Source of the DNA: Enterovibrio nigricans DSM 22720
GTDB lineage: Bacteria > Pseudomonadota > Gammaproteobacteria > Enterobacterales > Vibrionaceae
DNA: 41,742 bases
NCBI RefSeq assembly: GCF_900167155.1
Contig: NZ_FUXU01000038.1
Location: 1 to 41,742, forward strand
Reading direction: 5' to 3'
Part shown: piece by piece, positions 8,621-17,686 of the stretch
Layout: each line of letters opens with the position of its first letter
How positions within the stretch are numbered: position 1 is the stretch's first letter
Program-made: the position numbers and the translations under genes
Notes under the pieces: generated by a model
Database searches by the model: none
Told to the model about the DNA's origin: nothing
The model's input: the letters and a program-made list of their open reading frames with translations, nothing else

Positions 8621-8912
8621 TATACAGAAGCGAGAGTAGAGCGGTTTGTCGCAAACTTTAAAAACACCATAATATAAACTGGAAATACAAACCAATTTAA
8701 TACTACATATTGGTTTGGAAAAAGCTTTGAGACAGACCCTCAGATATTTAGCAAGCGAAAAAACTTTTGATAGTGTGAGTTTGTAATATATCAAAAAGGT
8801 GGTTTTGGTTCCTAATGTCGATCGGTTAAGCGAAAGTGGTCAGTTGAACAATCCATAGAAACTGCTAGAATCCGAGTGTATTCCTACACTCGGATTTTTT
8901 CTGTTTTTACGG
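8621..8912. other. Intergenic region ending in a terminator
   Basis: No gene seen. The stretch is AT-rich and ends with a strong hairpin at 8869-8900, which is far from the repeat-protein stop and may terminate its transcript or a decayed gene. Confidence 0.4.
8869..8900 (+). terminator. Rho-independent terminator
   Basis: Stem aatccgagtgta / tacactcggatt with a short loop, followed by a T run. It faces rightward, downstream of the repeat-protein gene. Confidence 0.75.
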
Positions 8913-9115
8913 GCTTGTTGCAAAAAATCCATCTAGACCCAAGATAGTCTCATGTTTCTTTAGTGGATAGGTAGTCAATGACCAACAATGAATTCAAAAG
9001 GAAACACTTCGTGCCTGAAATCATCCTTTGGTGCCTACGTCGGTATGGCTCAACACCCAAGAGTTATGCCAACGTCAGTGATATGTTGGCGGAAAGAGTA
9101 GAGAGCCAGAGTTGA
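8913..9115 (+). mobile_element. Remnant of an IS6-family (IS26-like) insertion sequence
   Basis: A left-end-like sequence (cttgttgcaaa, compare the IS26-type end with TGTTGCAAA) is followed about 60 bases later by the start of an IS6-family transposase. Only the first 45 codons remain and no right end is seen before the hairpin at 9115. The rest of the element has been deleted. Confidence 0.6.
8978..9115 (+). pseudogene. IS6-family transposase, N-terminal fragment only
   Basis: From the ATG at 8978 the frame encodes 45 residues: MTNNEFKRKHFVPEIILWCL, RRYGSTPKSYANVSDMLAER, then VESQS and a stop. This matches the usual start of IS6-family transposases (F-K-x-x-H-F-x-x-x-I-I-L-x-x-V-R-W-Y-x-x-x-x-x-S-Y-R-x-L-x-x-M-x-x-E-R). 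Full proteins are about 230-240 residues, so the zinc-ribbon and DDE catalytic parts are absent and the copy is dead. Confidence 0.65.
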
Positions 9116-9144
9116 AAAAGCACCGCTAGTTTGCGGTGCTTTTT
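9115..9144. terminator. Bidirectional terminator hairpin at the end of the LacI-family gene
   Basis: Stem aaaaagcaccgc / gcggtgcttttt with loop tagttt. It is placed just beyond the stop of the leftward regulator gene (9177) and also closes the IS remnant. Confidence 0.8.
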
Positions 9145-9176
9145 CTATGTCCAGATAGAAGTGTATCAAGCGCCTA

Positions 9177-10175
9177 TTAGTGTGATGCTACGGAGTTTCG
9201 GCGTACCAACGTCGGGGAGAAAATCGCCGTACTGTCGTCAACATCCCGATTTTTTGAAAGGGCCAGTGCCAGACGCGCCGCACGCTCTGCCATCATTTCA
9301 ATCGGGTAGCGAATAGTAGTCAGGCTTGGGTGAACAAATCGGGCAATCAAGCCATCATCAAAGCCCACGATAGACATTTGGCTCGGTACTGTAATGCCAT
9401 TTTGGTCAAGTGCAGCAAGCGCACCTGCAGCCATGTAATCGTTATACGCAACCACAGCGGTAATGTTTAACGATTTACTGAGTAGGTTGGTCATTGCCAT
9501 TTCGCCGCCGTCACTGCTGACTTCGCCGTATTCGATATAGCTTTTACTGAGTGAGATACCGTTATCTTCAAGCGCAGCCAGATACCCGTCGAGTCGCTGC
9601 TCGGTATCTTCGATGTATTGTGCTGACGCGATACAGGCGATATTTCGATGTCCGTGGCGAATCAAAAAATCAGTGGCCAGATATGCGCCCTTACGGTTAT
9701 CCAATGAAATGCATCGCTCCGATATTTCAGGGATATGGCGGTTGATGATCACCATGCCTTTGACTTCCCGCGCATAGCCAATCAATTCTTCGTCTGATAA
9801 GCCTTTAGCGTGAACAATAATAGCTTCACAACGGGCGTTAATGAGAAGTTCCAACGCATGACGTTCGTCTTCCGCTTTGTGATAGCCATTACCAATCAGA
9901 ATGTGCTTTCCGTTTTCGCGTGCAACCTGATCAATCGCTTTAATCATGGTGCCGAAAAAGGGGTCAGAGACATCTGAGACTAACACACCAACCGTGTTGG
10001 TGCTTTGGCTGACCAGTGCACGTGCAGCCGCATTTGGACGGTAACCCAATTGTTTCATCGCCAGAGTGACAGCATCAATGGAAGACTGACTGGCTTTGGG
10101 TGATTTGTTGATTACGCGTGAAACCGTTGCGACGGAAACCCCCGCTATCTTTGCGACATCTTTGATTGTGGCCAT
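9177..10175 (-). CDS. LacI/GalR-family transcriptional regulator
   Basis: 332 residues from the ATG at 10175, preceded by aggggag; an upstream in-frame ATG at 10229 would add residues before the canonical start. The N-terminus MATIKDVAKIAGVSVATVSR is the LacI helix-turn-helix and hinge (VINKSPKAS...). The rest is a periplasmic-binding-protein-like effector domain (NTVGVLVSDVSDPFFGTMIK, IVGFDDGLIARFVHPSLTTI). It is divergent from the sialidase gene, so it probably controls sialidase/nanM, itself, or both in response to a sugar; the sugar is not predictable. A LacI-type operator-like site lies at 10295. Confidence 0.9.
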   Translation of the reverse strand: MATIKDVAKIAGVSVATVSRVINKSPKASQSSIDAVTLAMKQLGYRPNAAARALVSQSTNTVGVLVSDVSDPFFGTMIKAIDQVARENGKHILIGNGYHKAEDERHALELLINARCEAIIVHAKGLSDEELIGYAREVKGMVIINRHIPEISERCISLDNRKGAYLATDFLIRHGHRNIACIASAQYIEDTEQRLDGYLAALEDNGISLSKSYIEYGEVSSDGGEMAMTNLLSKSLNITAVVAYNDYMAAGALAALDQNGITVPSQMSIVGFDDGLIARFVHPSLTTIRYPIEMMAERAARLALALSKNRDVDDSTAIFSPTLVRRNSVASH

Positions 10176-10294
10176 GTGGCTCCCCTTAAACGAACGACCC
10201 ATTAAACACTGGGTGTGTAAACATCGCAAATGTTTGCCGTTTTTCGTGGTGATAAATGTAGGTTAAACCTTGTTTTAATTGGGTTTAAGTTAGG

Positions 10295-10308
10295 TGATAA
10301 CGATTACA
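10295..10308. promoter_or_regulatory. Putative operator for a LacI-family regulator
   Basis: The sequence tgataacgattaca matches nine of ten fixed positions of the general LacI-family operator pattern TGnAAnCGnTTnCA. It lies 120 bp upstream of the regulator start and about 520 bp upstream of nanH. Autoregulation is the simplest reading. Confidence 0.5.
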
Positions 10309-10390
10309 AAGTTACGGCTATGTCCGTATGAATTGCGCTCTATGCTTGAATGCGAACTTTTCTTGCAGTTGCCTAACTTGTCCTCATTTT

Positions 10391-10443
10391 CGCAAAAACC
10401 GGATGCTGACCAGATTACTCAACATTCGGGTCGGTTTTTTGCG
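10391..10443 (+). terminator. Possible terminator of a short leader or small RNA
   Basis: Arms cgcaaaaaccg and cggttttttgcg flank a 30-base centre that can pair further (gacc...gggtc). It ends in a T run. No gene precedes it on the + strand, so if it is active it ends an untranslated transcript. Confidence 0.35.
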
Positions 10444-10681
10444 TGTTTTTCGTGGCGCAGATCTCCATTGTGAAAATATGCATTTGAAGTAATACTCCAC
10501 TGCGTTTAATTTAATCGCATAGACAGGGGGGAGAGGAGATAGACGTTTGAATTAATTCTTCATTAACACGATAGAATACGGCCAGCTTTAGAACCTAGAA
10601 ATGTATTTTTTGCGTAATGGCGAAGAATGTATATTTATGGGTTTTGAACGAAGATCAAATTCCAAAATAAAAATAAAGTAT

Positions 10682-10799
10682 CAGTGCGTATGCCCTCGTT
10701 GGCAGAGTCAATCTCGCACTGCCATTTAGTTATCTGTTTTAAAAATGCTTTTTTGGTTGTTGAGATCACCATCGGTTTTAATAAGTGCTTGAACCGATG
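10682..10799 (+). promoter_or_regulatory. Structured 5' leader of the sialidase gene
   Basis: Two nested or adjacent inverted repeats are seen: cagtgcg (10682) with cgcactg (10715), enclosing tgcc/ggca, and catcggtt (10770) with aaccgatg (10792), a perfect 8-bp stem ending 31 bases before the start codon. They may be operator half-sites or leader RNA structure. Confidence 0.4.
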
Positions 10800-10830
10800 T
10801 TAAGTTTATAGATTAAAATAGGAAAATATA

Positions 10831-13164
10831 ATGGGATTATTCAATAAGCGTTATTTGTGCTGCTGTGTCCTTTCTGCATTGTCATTTTCAGCAACCGCTG
10901 AAATATATGACTTTGTTCCTTCAAAAAACAAACATCATGATGAACCTATAGAGCAAGGTTGGGAAAACGACCTGACTGGCGATGCTTATGGTGAGGCAAT
11001 TAAAAAGAAAAAGCGCGTTGAATGGTATGTAAATGGCGAAGACGGAAGAGCAAATTGGAAAATAACGCCAACGTCGGACATAAACACCCAAGCCGAGAAT
11101 TTTGGTTGGACATTATCAACCGAAATGCGTGTGACAGAAGGGGGATACTTAACGAACTACTACGCGAACGGTGAGTATCGTTTTCTGCCAATAGTCTCGC
11201 TGGACGGTAACCAACTTGTCGTTGAGTTTGAAGGTTCAGAAGAGAAAACAGTACTGGCAACTGGCCGTGAAGCGCGGAAATACCACAGCTACGACATCGT
11301 CTTTCACCCAGGGGTCAATCCGACTGCGAGTTTTTTCTTTGACGGTCAGCTGATAAAGGCCAACTGGGAACCAACACCTTCTACACAGAACATGGTGACG
11401 TGGGGCAATGGGTCGAGCCATGTTGATGGTGAAGCCTACTACCGTTCTGTGAACTTCACGATCAGTGGCGACTCCGTCTTTTCAAGCCCAGACCGCATTC
11501 CTTCTCTCGTTGTGAGTTCAGAAACGCCGGGAACCGTTGTTATCTTCGCGGAGAAGCGCGAAGGGGGCAGCGATCCGGGTTCGATTTACAATACGAATGA
11601 CATTATTACGCGAACATCCCTCGACTATGGTCAGACGTGGAGTGAGGAGCTCAACCTCACTGAGCAAATCAACCTAAATGATGATTATGACTTCTCTGAT
11701 CCTCGCCCTATCTATTTGCCTGATGAAGATGAAATCGTTCTTTCGTACGTGCGATGGCCGACCGATGCTGCCCAAAACGGTGACAAAATTAAGTACTGGA
11801 TGGACAGTGGCGTTTTCTACAGTACGTATGATGTTGAAGATGGTGAGTGGAGTGCCCCATTTGATGTTACTGAGGAAATAAAAGAGAGAACATTCCAAAT
11901 CATTGGTTGGTCTGGTAGCGAATATTACACGCAGGACGTAAACGTCTCAGCGGCTGACCAATGGGACCTGAACACCCAGTTACGGATTCATGGCGGCAGT
12001 GCGAATGACCTCTCTGTGTCGAACGGTGAAAAACTGTTTAAGGTGTCTTTCGCTATCAACGCAGAGAACCACCTTGTCGCCTTTGTAGACGGTTCCGATA
12101 CGCCGATTGTTGTGCGTGAAAAGGCGGATAATGTCTCTGGATTTATTGATGTCTCGCTTCGTTACGATCCAGAAAGCAAGCATGCAAACTTGTATATCGA
12201 CGATGACTTTACCGCCGGAGTGACAGGCACGGCTGCATCAACAACTCAGGTGCTATTTGGTCAAACAGATCATGACGTTAACGGGCGTATGCACGTTTCC
12301 AATATTACCTTCATCAGCAATGGTGAAACCGTGATTGATTTTGACGCGAAGGCACTGTCGCTGATTAACCCCGCCGAGCAGAACACTTTGCCAGAGGCGA
12401 TAGGCTGGGCGAAACATCACACGGGACGTGCCTACAATTTCTATGGTGTTGCGAGCGTTAACCCAGGCCCGGGTCATGGTATTCAACTGGAGCATCAGAC
12501 CGATGAAACGGGTGACAATAACGACCGCCTGATTTATCCCGCTATCACGCTTGATAAGTATTTCCTGAACGTCTCGTCGGTGTTTTCTGATGATGACGGC
12601 GTAACGTGGGAAACCGGTGCGTATTTGCCAATCCCTCACCGCTGGATGCCAACTTACCTTGAAACGCTAGAGCCGAGCGAAGCCGATATTGTCGAACTGA
12701 CTAATGGCGATCTACTGCTGACATCTCGTCTTGATATGAACCGCGTGGTCGATGGCGTTAATTATGGCCCTCGTCATCAATTTATCAGTAAAGACGGCGG
12801 TATGACGTGGAATATGCCGGAAAACTACGGTGTATCTCAGTTCTCAAATATCAGTAACGATGCCGTGGATGCGTCTATCACGCGATTCGTTGAAGATGAT
12901 GACACCAGCTATCTACTTTTCACCAACCCGATAGGGTCAATTCCGGGTAATACCGGACGCCACAATCTCGGTCTGTGGTTCAGCTTTGATGAAGGCGCTA
13001 CATGGCAAGGCCCTGTTCAGTTGGTAAATGGTGGTTCTGCTTATTCTGACATTTATCAGTTAGACAGTGAAAATGCGATGGTGATTGTTGAAGACAACGG
13101 TCCGGAAATTCGCACCTTGACGGTTCCAGTCACCAAGCTAAAACAACTCTTCAAACCTAATTAA
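10831..13164 (+). CDS. nanH: Secreted sialidase (exo-alpha-sialidase, GH33), Vibrio cholerae NanH type
   Basis: 777 residues, close to the 781 of V. cholerae neuraminidase, with the same order of domains. A signal peptide (to about residue 23) is followed by lectin-like domain 1 (about 25-215; FGWTLSTEMRV...GGYLTNYYANG), the catalytic six-bladed propeller opening with the arginine motif PDRIPSLVVS, lectin domain 2 inserted at about 350-545, then the rest of the propeller. Four Asp boxes are visible: SLDYGQTW, SDDDGVTW, SKDGGMTW and SFDEGATW. The region AYSDIYQLDSENA contains the catalytic tyrosine seen in the family. The enzyme releases terminal sialic acid from host glycoconjugates outside the cell. 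nanM follows in the same direction. Confidence 0.95.
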   Translation: MGLFNKRYLCCCVLSALSFSATAEIYDFVPSKNKHHDEPIEQGWENDLTGDAYGEAIKKKKRVEWYVNGEDGRANWKITPTSDINTQAENFGWTLSTEMRVTEGGYLTNYYANGEYRFLPIVSLDGNQLVVEFEGSEEKTVLATGREARKYHSYDIVFHPGVNPTASFFFDGQLIKANWEPTPSTQNMVTWGNGSSHVDGEAYYRSVNFTISGDSVFSSPDRIPSLVVSSETPGTVVIFAEKREGGSDPGSIYNTNDIITRTSLDYGQTWSEELNLTEQINLNDDYDFSDPRPIYLPDEDEIVLSYVRWPTDAAQNGDKIKYWMDSGVFYSTYDVEDGEWSAPFDVTEEIKERTFQIIGWSGSEYYTQDVNVSAADQWDLNTQLRIHGGSANDLSVSNGEKLFKVSFAINAENHLVAFVDGSDTPIVVREKADNVSGFIDVSLRYDPESKHANLYIDDDFTAGVTGTAASTTQVLFGQTDHDVNGRMHVSNITFISNGETVIDFDAKALSLINPAEQNTLPEAIGWAKHHTGRAYNFYGVASVNPGPGHGIQLEHQTDETGDNNDRLIYPAITLDKYFLNVSSVFSDDDGVTWETGAYLPIPHRWMPTYLETLEPSEADIVELTNGDLLLTSRLDMNRVVDGVNYGPRHQFISKDGGMTWNMPENYGVSQFSNISNDAVDASITRFVEDDDTSYLLFTNPIGSIPGNTGRHNLGLWFSFDEGATWQGPVQLVNGGSAYSDIYQLDSENAMVIVEDNGPEIRTLTVPVTKLKQLFKPN

Positions 13165-13187
13165 TATAACAACGACAGTTAGGCACC

Positions 13188-13214
13188 TATCCCCACTTGG
13201 CAGCGAGTGGGGAT
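13188..13214 (+). terminator. Hairpin downstream of nanH, weak terminator or processing site
   Basis: Stem tatccccact / agtggggata with an 7-base loop, followed by aattatg rather than a T run. It lies 24 bases after the nanH stop. It may attenuate, rather than end, transcription toward nanM. Confidence 0.45.
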
Positions 13215-13418
13215 AATTATGAACGTACGTTTCATGTCAAAAAGCAATGTCATCAATACGTGTTGAGAATAGGTGTTGAAAAGTCGCGTTATAAATAACC
13301 ATTTTAATAATTAGAAAATGTAAATCTTGTTGGCGCGTGGTTGTAATACGTTTTATTGCTGGTGCCAATTACGGCATTAATTTTGTTGGAATATCTGTTT
13401 TTAGTAAGGAATATAGAA

Positions 13419-14579
13419 ATGAATAAAGTGAATCCATTAACTTCTGCTCTTCTAACGCTTCCTTTTCTTGCTGCTTTTTCGGTTTCTGCATACGCCAACC
13501 AAGCGTGGCCTGACTTGCCTGACGGCGTAAAAAATGGTGTAGGCGCACAAATAGAATCGAAAGTTTACGTCGGTCTCGGCTCAATGGGCAAACAATTTTA
13601 TATGCTTGATTTGGAACAGCTTGATAAAGGCTGGCAAAAACAAGCGGACTTTTCTGGCCCAGCCCGCGATGGTGCAACCGCTAGTGTGATTGGCGATGAC
13701 ATTTACATTTTTGGTGGGTCTGGAAAAGCAGACAGTAACGCCAAGTCACCGATCGTGTTTGATAGCGTGTACCGCTTCGATGCAGATTCAAATTCATGGT
13801 CTGAGGTAGCGACCAAAGCCCCTGTAGGTTTATTAGGTGCGGCATCTTATTCTCCGGATAACGAACAAATTCTCTTTTTTGGCGGCTACAACAAAGGAAA
13901 GTTTGACCAATACCTTCATGACGTACTGACGACCGACTCAAAAGCAGAGCCTGAAAAGTGGCAGAAAATTGTTAGTGATTTCATGGGTATGAAACCGACG
14001 GATTACCAATGGAACCGTCAGGTACTCAGTTACACCCCTTCAACAAACCAGTGGCAAGATTTGGGTTCTTCGCCGTACTTACCAAACTGCGGTGCCGCAT
14101 TAGTCGTTGACGATGAAAACGCGTTATTGATCAGCGGTGAAATTAAGCCCGGTTTGCGCACAGCGGAAGTGAAATCTTATCATTTCGGTGAAGCACAACC
14201 TTGGCTAAGCGAACATCCATTGCCAACGCCAAGCTCACAGCCACAGCAAGAAGGGGTGGCAGGCGCCTTTGCTGGCTTCAGTAACGGGGTTGTATTTGTT
14301 GCGGGCGGTGCGAATTTCCATGGCGCAAAACTTGCGTTTGATAAGGGCAATATGTTTGCGCATAGCGGTCTACCAAAAGCCTTTAACGCAGAAACCTACG
14401 TGTTTGCAGACGGTGCGTGGAAGCAAGACGTCAACCTCAAAGAGCCATTGGCGTATGGTGTGTCTTTCTCCATTGATGATGGGATTCTAATGGTTGGCGG
14501 CGAAAACCCAGACAGTACCGCGAGTCCTAAAGTCACCAAACTGGCGTGGAATGGTAAACATGTGGAGCAACAGGACTAA
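13419..14579 (+). CDS. nanM: N-acetylneuraminate epimerase (mutarotase), periplasmic kelch protein
   Basis: 386 residues from the ATG at 13419 after taagga; an upstream in-frame start at 13356 would place extra residues ahead of the signal peptide. The signal ends near [17 protein letters not shown]. The mature part is a kelch-type six-bladed propeller: [52 protein letters not shown]-like, and [11 protein letters not shown]. Residues typical of NanM ([38 protein letters not shown]) are visible. NanM speeds conversion of alpha- to beta-sialic acid in the periplasm, so it fits directly downstream of the sialidase. E. coli NanM is 368 residues. Confidence 0.9.
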   Translation: MNKVNPLTSALLTLPFLAAFSVSAYANQAWPDLPDGVKNGVGAQIESKVYVGLGSMGKQFYMLDLEQLDKGWQKQADFSGPARDGATASVIGDDIYIFGGSGKADSNAKSPIVFDSVYRFDADSNSWSEVATKAPVGLLGAASYSPDNEQILFFGGYNKGKFDQYLHDVLTTDSKAEPEKWQKIVSDFMGMKPTDYQWNRQVLSYTPSTNQWQDLGSSPYLPNCGAALVVDDENALLISGEIKPGLRTAEVKSYHFGEAQPWLSEHPLPTPSSQPQQEGVAGAFAGFSNGVVFVAGGANFHGAKLAFDKGNMFAHSGLPKAFNAETYVFADGAWKQDVNLKEPLAYGVSFSIDDGILMVGGENPDSTASPKVTKLAWNGKHVEQQD

Positions 14580-14614
14580 CACGCTTTTTAACGGATAAAT
14601 TTCTTCTTCACGTC

Positions 14615-14647
14615 AAAAGCTCGGACACTGGATGTCCGAGCTTTTTC
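14615..14647 (+). terminator. Rho-independent terminator after nanM
   Basis: Stem aaaagctcggaca / tgtccgagctttt with loop ctggat-like, followed by T residues. Confidence 0.85.
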
Positions 14648-14839
14648 TATGAACCTAAGTTAAGGGTCAAGCGATTGATGTTTAATTGATAGTTTTGCAT
14701 TTAGTTCACGTTAAATTGCAGAGCGAAACTCAAATTCCTCTTTTTGATTTTATTGTTTGAGTCTCCATTGCTACGGTGGGAGCTTGCTATTACCTTTTCG
14801 CGCAAGCACCGTTTTAATAGCAAAGGGATCGAAGAAAAT

Positions 14840-15130
14840 ATGGAAATTTGGGCTTTATTGCTACTCGGTGGTGGTGCGCTGTTTTACTACTTTGTGTTGT
14901 ATTCGAAGCCTCAGGATGAGGACTGGAAGAAACTCCCGACATTGGAAGAGTATTTAGTGGCGAATCCAGAGTGCAGGGTAGAGGACCCTCAGTTGGCGAA
15001 ATGTCGTCATTGTGGTTCGGAGAAGATCGTCTTCCAAACCTTGACGGGTGTGGCGTCAGACCCGCGCTTTAAACATATCTGTGTTTCTTGCAAGAAAGTG
15101 CTTTATCGCGACAACTCCCTTATGTCTTAA
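14840..15130 (+). CDS. Small membrane-anchored zinc-ribbon-like protein, unknown function
   Basis: 96 residues from the ATG at 14840. One N-terminal transmembrane helix (MEIWALLLLGGGALFYYFVL) is followed by an acidic linker and a domain with two CxxC knuckles, KCRHCGS and ICVSCKK, suggesting a zinc ribbon exposed in the cytoplasm or periplasm. An upstream in-frame ATG at 14744 has no better ribosome site. No family name is recognised. It is a single gene between two terminators. Confidence 0.6.
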   Translation: MEIWALLLLGGGALFYYFVLYSKPQDEDWKKLPTLEEYLVANPECRVEDPQLAKCRHCGSEKIVFQTLTGVASDPRFKHICVSCKKVLYRDNSLMS

Positions 15131-15222
15131 CCCATCCGATATTTAGTTTGATACGTTAAATTGACGCTATTCAGGTTGATTAGGGCCTGAATACGTTTAT
15201 ATCTAGATGAAAAGGAATTCAC

Positions 15223-15534
15223 ATGATTGCAAGGGAATGGAAGGCCCGTTGTCCCAAACAACATGAACAAGGTTTTATCGACTATCTCTATAAGACGGGC
15301 GTTAAGGAAACCTCAAAAACAGAGGGATTTATCGGGGCGCAAATATTCAATCGAGATGTTGATGGTCACGCTGAGATCACCCTCATTTCCTATTGGAAAA
15401 CCCTTGAATGTATTCAAGCGTTCGCAGGGGAAGATATTGGTGTTGCAAAGCTATATCCGGAAGATGACAAGTACGAACTGGACCCAGACAGGTTTGTGAA
15501 CCATTACGAAGTTGTAGAAAACCGCTGGGTTTAA
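15223..15534 (+). CDS. Antibiotic biosynthesis monooxygenase (ABM) domain protein
   Basis: 103 residues from the ATG at 15223 after aaaagga. The pattern MIAREWKARCPKQHEQGFID, then TEGFIGAQIFNRDVDGHAEI and TLISYWKTLECIQAFAGEDI, is that of the dimeric alpha/beta-barrel ABM fold. Members include small monooxygenases and haem-degrading enzymes, but many are uncharacterised. It faces a Fur-controlled haem-type receptor across a shared terminator. A role in haem use is a weak inference from this position. Confidence 0.65.
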   Translation: MIAREWKARCPKQHEQGFIDYLYKTGVKETSKTEGFIGAQIFNRDVDGHAEITLISYWKTLECIQAFAGEDIGVAKLYPEDDKYELDPDRFVNHYEVVENRWV

Positions 15535-15551
15535 TTGTTACGGATAAAACC

Positions 15552-15579
15552 AAAAGCCCAGCTATGAAGCTGGGCTTTT
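15552..15579. terminator. Bidirectional terminator between the ABM gene and the TonB receptor gene
   Basis: Stem aaaagcccagct / agctgggctttt with loop atga, shared by the two convergent genes. Confidence 0.85.
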
Positions 15580-15583
15580 ACGT

Positions 15584-17686
15584 TTAGAAGTCGTACTTGG
15601 CCGTAACGGCCCAATTACGCTTCGGCTGGGTCAGGTCAGTGTTCTCGCTGGTGGCACCGCGAACATCGTTCCAGTGGTAGTACTCTTCGTCGGTGAGGTT
15701 AAAGATACCAGCGCGAAGCGTAAGATCTTCAATTGGCTTGTAGTAAGCCGTTAGATCAACCACGGTTGCGCTTGATAGGGGAAGAATGTCGTCACCGTTG
15801 ATTTTGCTGCCTGATTTGGCGGCGGTGTAACTGACATTCAGTGTCGAGCCCCAGTGCTTTTCAGAGTCGTAGCTTACGCCAGCGACAATGTTCCATGGGT
15901 TCACACTGTTTAGTGGGTTACCTTCGCCATCTTCACCTTCGGTGTAAGCAGCAGCAAGGCGCGAGCTAAAGCCTTTCACCGGCATAAAGCCATTCCACGA
16001 CAGACTGCTCGACGCTTCAATACCTTTGATTGTCGCTTTACCAATATTCACGGACTTGAAGACTGCAGGGTTAACAACAGGAATAAAGCTACCCGATACT
16101 TGCTGTCTTTCAATGAAGTTATCGTAGTCGCTGTAGAAGATGGCCACTTCGCTGCTTGCTGTGCGGTTGTTGTGACGCCAGCCTAGCTCATAAGAAATAC
16201 TTTTTTCTGCTTCCAGTTCCGGGTTCGGCTTATTGACGTAACCATGCGTTGGATTACCGAAAGAGTAATACAACTCTTGGAAATCAGGCGCACGGAAGCC
16301 CTGACTTACTTGCGCAAAGAGGCGGTGTTCTTCGTTTAGCGCATAGACTGTGCCCAGCCTTGCCGTAAACGCTGAATCAGAAAAATCGCTGTATTCATCT
16401 TCTGGATTCTGGCTTGGGTTGTCAGATGTTGAGCCAGGGCTTGTTTTGAAGTTGTCATAGCGAATGCCCGGTGTAACCGTCCATTTCCCAAACGACATTT
16501 CGTCTTGAATAAAGAAGCCATAACGGCGTTCTGTCGCTGATGGGATGTAGAAAATCTCCTTATCAGAACCCACAGAGTTGTATTCACTGTTGGTGTTCTT
16601 AATGTCTTTGTCCGTAAGGGATGCACCGTACACGATATAGTGCTCAACGCTGCCAATGGTGAGGAATTTGTCCAATTGAAGGTCGAACTGGTAGCCCTCG
16701 TCGGAATAGATGTAGTCTTTGCGTTGTTGGTTGCCAGTCGCGGTGTTGTTTCGGTTGGTAATGCTGTTTTCGTCTTTACTCAGCCAATCAAATTGCCAAG
16801 TGAGCGTGTCGACGGCAGCAACGTTCACGTCCCAGATGTGCTTAATACCGAGTTGATACTGCTTTGTATCATCACTGCCGATCACATCGGCGTATCGTTG
16901 ACCACGAATGACGGTGTCGGGTAACTGTATATCGTTATTTTTGTTGATATAGCTGCCGTTAAATTCAAGGCGGTGCGCATCGTTAAGTTGGTACTGCAAT
17001 TTAACCAGAAGATTGTCTGCGTTGTTATCCTGCTGGTCGGGTTCGCCAAAATTTTCTACCTCTTTGCCATCACGACGGGTGTAGGCCACCAAGGATTCTA
17101 AATCACCAGTACGATTGGCAAGGGCGACAGACTCGCTAAAGGTCTCATCCGAAGAGGAATAGTTGAACTTGGTGTGTCCACCAAAATCACCGTCTTTAAG
17201 AAAATCTGCAGGGTCTTTTGTTTCGAAGGCAACGATACCGCCGATCGCGTCAGAACCGTGCAAAGAAGACGCTGCACCTTTAACGACTTCGACCGCTTTC
17301 AGCAGGTCAGTGTCAACGTCAACACGTGCGGAGTTAATAAAACTATTACCAGATTCAAACTGGTTACCCAGCGCAACGCCATCAACCAGTACTTTGATTC
17401 GGTTACCTTCGATGCCACGAATGTTGATACTTTGCACGCCTTGGCGCGAGTTGGTTTCAACTGTTACCCCTGGTGTGTATTTGAAGAGATCCTCCAAACC
17501 CGTGATCATTTCGTCTTCAATTTGTTGTTCACCAATCACCGCCACAGACGCTGCAGTGTCCTGGATTTGAGTGTTGGTGCGCGTGGCTGAGACAACGACT
17601 TCGTCAAAAATGATTGACTCTTCGGCGTTTACTCCCGAAGAAAGGGCTAACAGAATGGATGCCGAGAGAAGAGACTTTTTACACAT
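15584..17686 (-). CDS. TonB-dependent haem/haemoglobin receptor (HutA-like)
   Basis: 700 residues with a signal peptide ending near VNAEE and a TonB box region (FDEVVVSATR). A plug domain follows (TPGVTVETN...IRGIEGNRIKVLVDGV, VEVVKGAASSLHGSDAIGG), then a 22-strand barrel ending in aromatic F (WAVTAKYDF). The barrel holds the FRAP box (QGFRAPDFQELYYSF) and NPEL box (KPNPELEAEKS) that mark haem/haemoglobin receptors, with a long loop between. V. cholerae HutA is of similar length. It imports haem across the outer membrane using TonB/ExbBD energy; no TonB system genes are in the window. A strong Fur box lies 60 bp upstream, so iron repression is very likely. Confidence 0.85.
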   Translation of the reverse strand: MCKKSLLSASILLALSSGVNAEESIIFDEVVVSATRTNTQIQDTAASVAVIGEQQIEDEMITGLEDLFKYTPGVTVETNSRQGVQSINIRGIEGNRIKVLVDGVALGNQFESGNSFINSARVDVDTDLLKAVEVVKGAASSLHGSDAIGGIVAFETKDPADFLKDGDFGGHTKFNYSSSDETFSESVALANRTGDLESLVAYTRRDGKEVENFGEPDQQDNNADNLLVKLQYQLNDAHRLEFNGSYINKNNDIQLPDTVIRGQRYADVIGSDDTKQYQLGIKHIWDVNVAAVDTLTWQFDWLSKDENSITNRNNTATGNQQRKDYIYSDEGYQFDLQLDKFLTIGSVEHYIVYGASLTDKDIKNTNSEYNSVGSDKEIFYIPSATERRYGFFIQDEMSFGKWTVTPGIRYDNFKTSPGSTSDNPSQNPEDEYSDFSDSAFTARLGTVYALNEEHRLFAQVSQGFRAPDFQELYYSFGNPTHGYVNKPNPELEAEKSISYELGWRHNNRTASSEVAIFYSDYDNFIERQQVSGSFIPVVNPAVFKSVNIGKATIKGIEASSSLSWNGFMPVKGFSSRLAAAYTEGEDGEGNPLNSVNPWNIVAGVSYDSEKHWGSTLNVSYTAAKSGSKINGDDILPLSSATVVDLTAYYKPIEDLTLRAGIFNLTDEEYYHWNDVRGATSENTDLTQPKRNWAVTAKYDF

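Larger units (their letters stand above)
10176..10830. other. Long regulatory region between the LacI-family regulator and the sialidase gene
   Basis: 655 bases without a gene. It contains a LacI-family operator-like site at 10295-10308, an imperfect hairpin with a T run at 10391-10443 that could end a short leader or small RNA, a structured repeat at 10682-10721, and a perfect hairpin at 10770-10799 just before the sialidase start. Confidence 0.6.

Noticed and set aside
10391-10443. Riboswitch upstream of nanH
   Set aside because: There is a hairpin with a T run, but I could not match any known aptamer core, and it lies nearly 400 bases before the gene.
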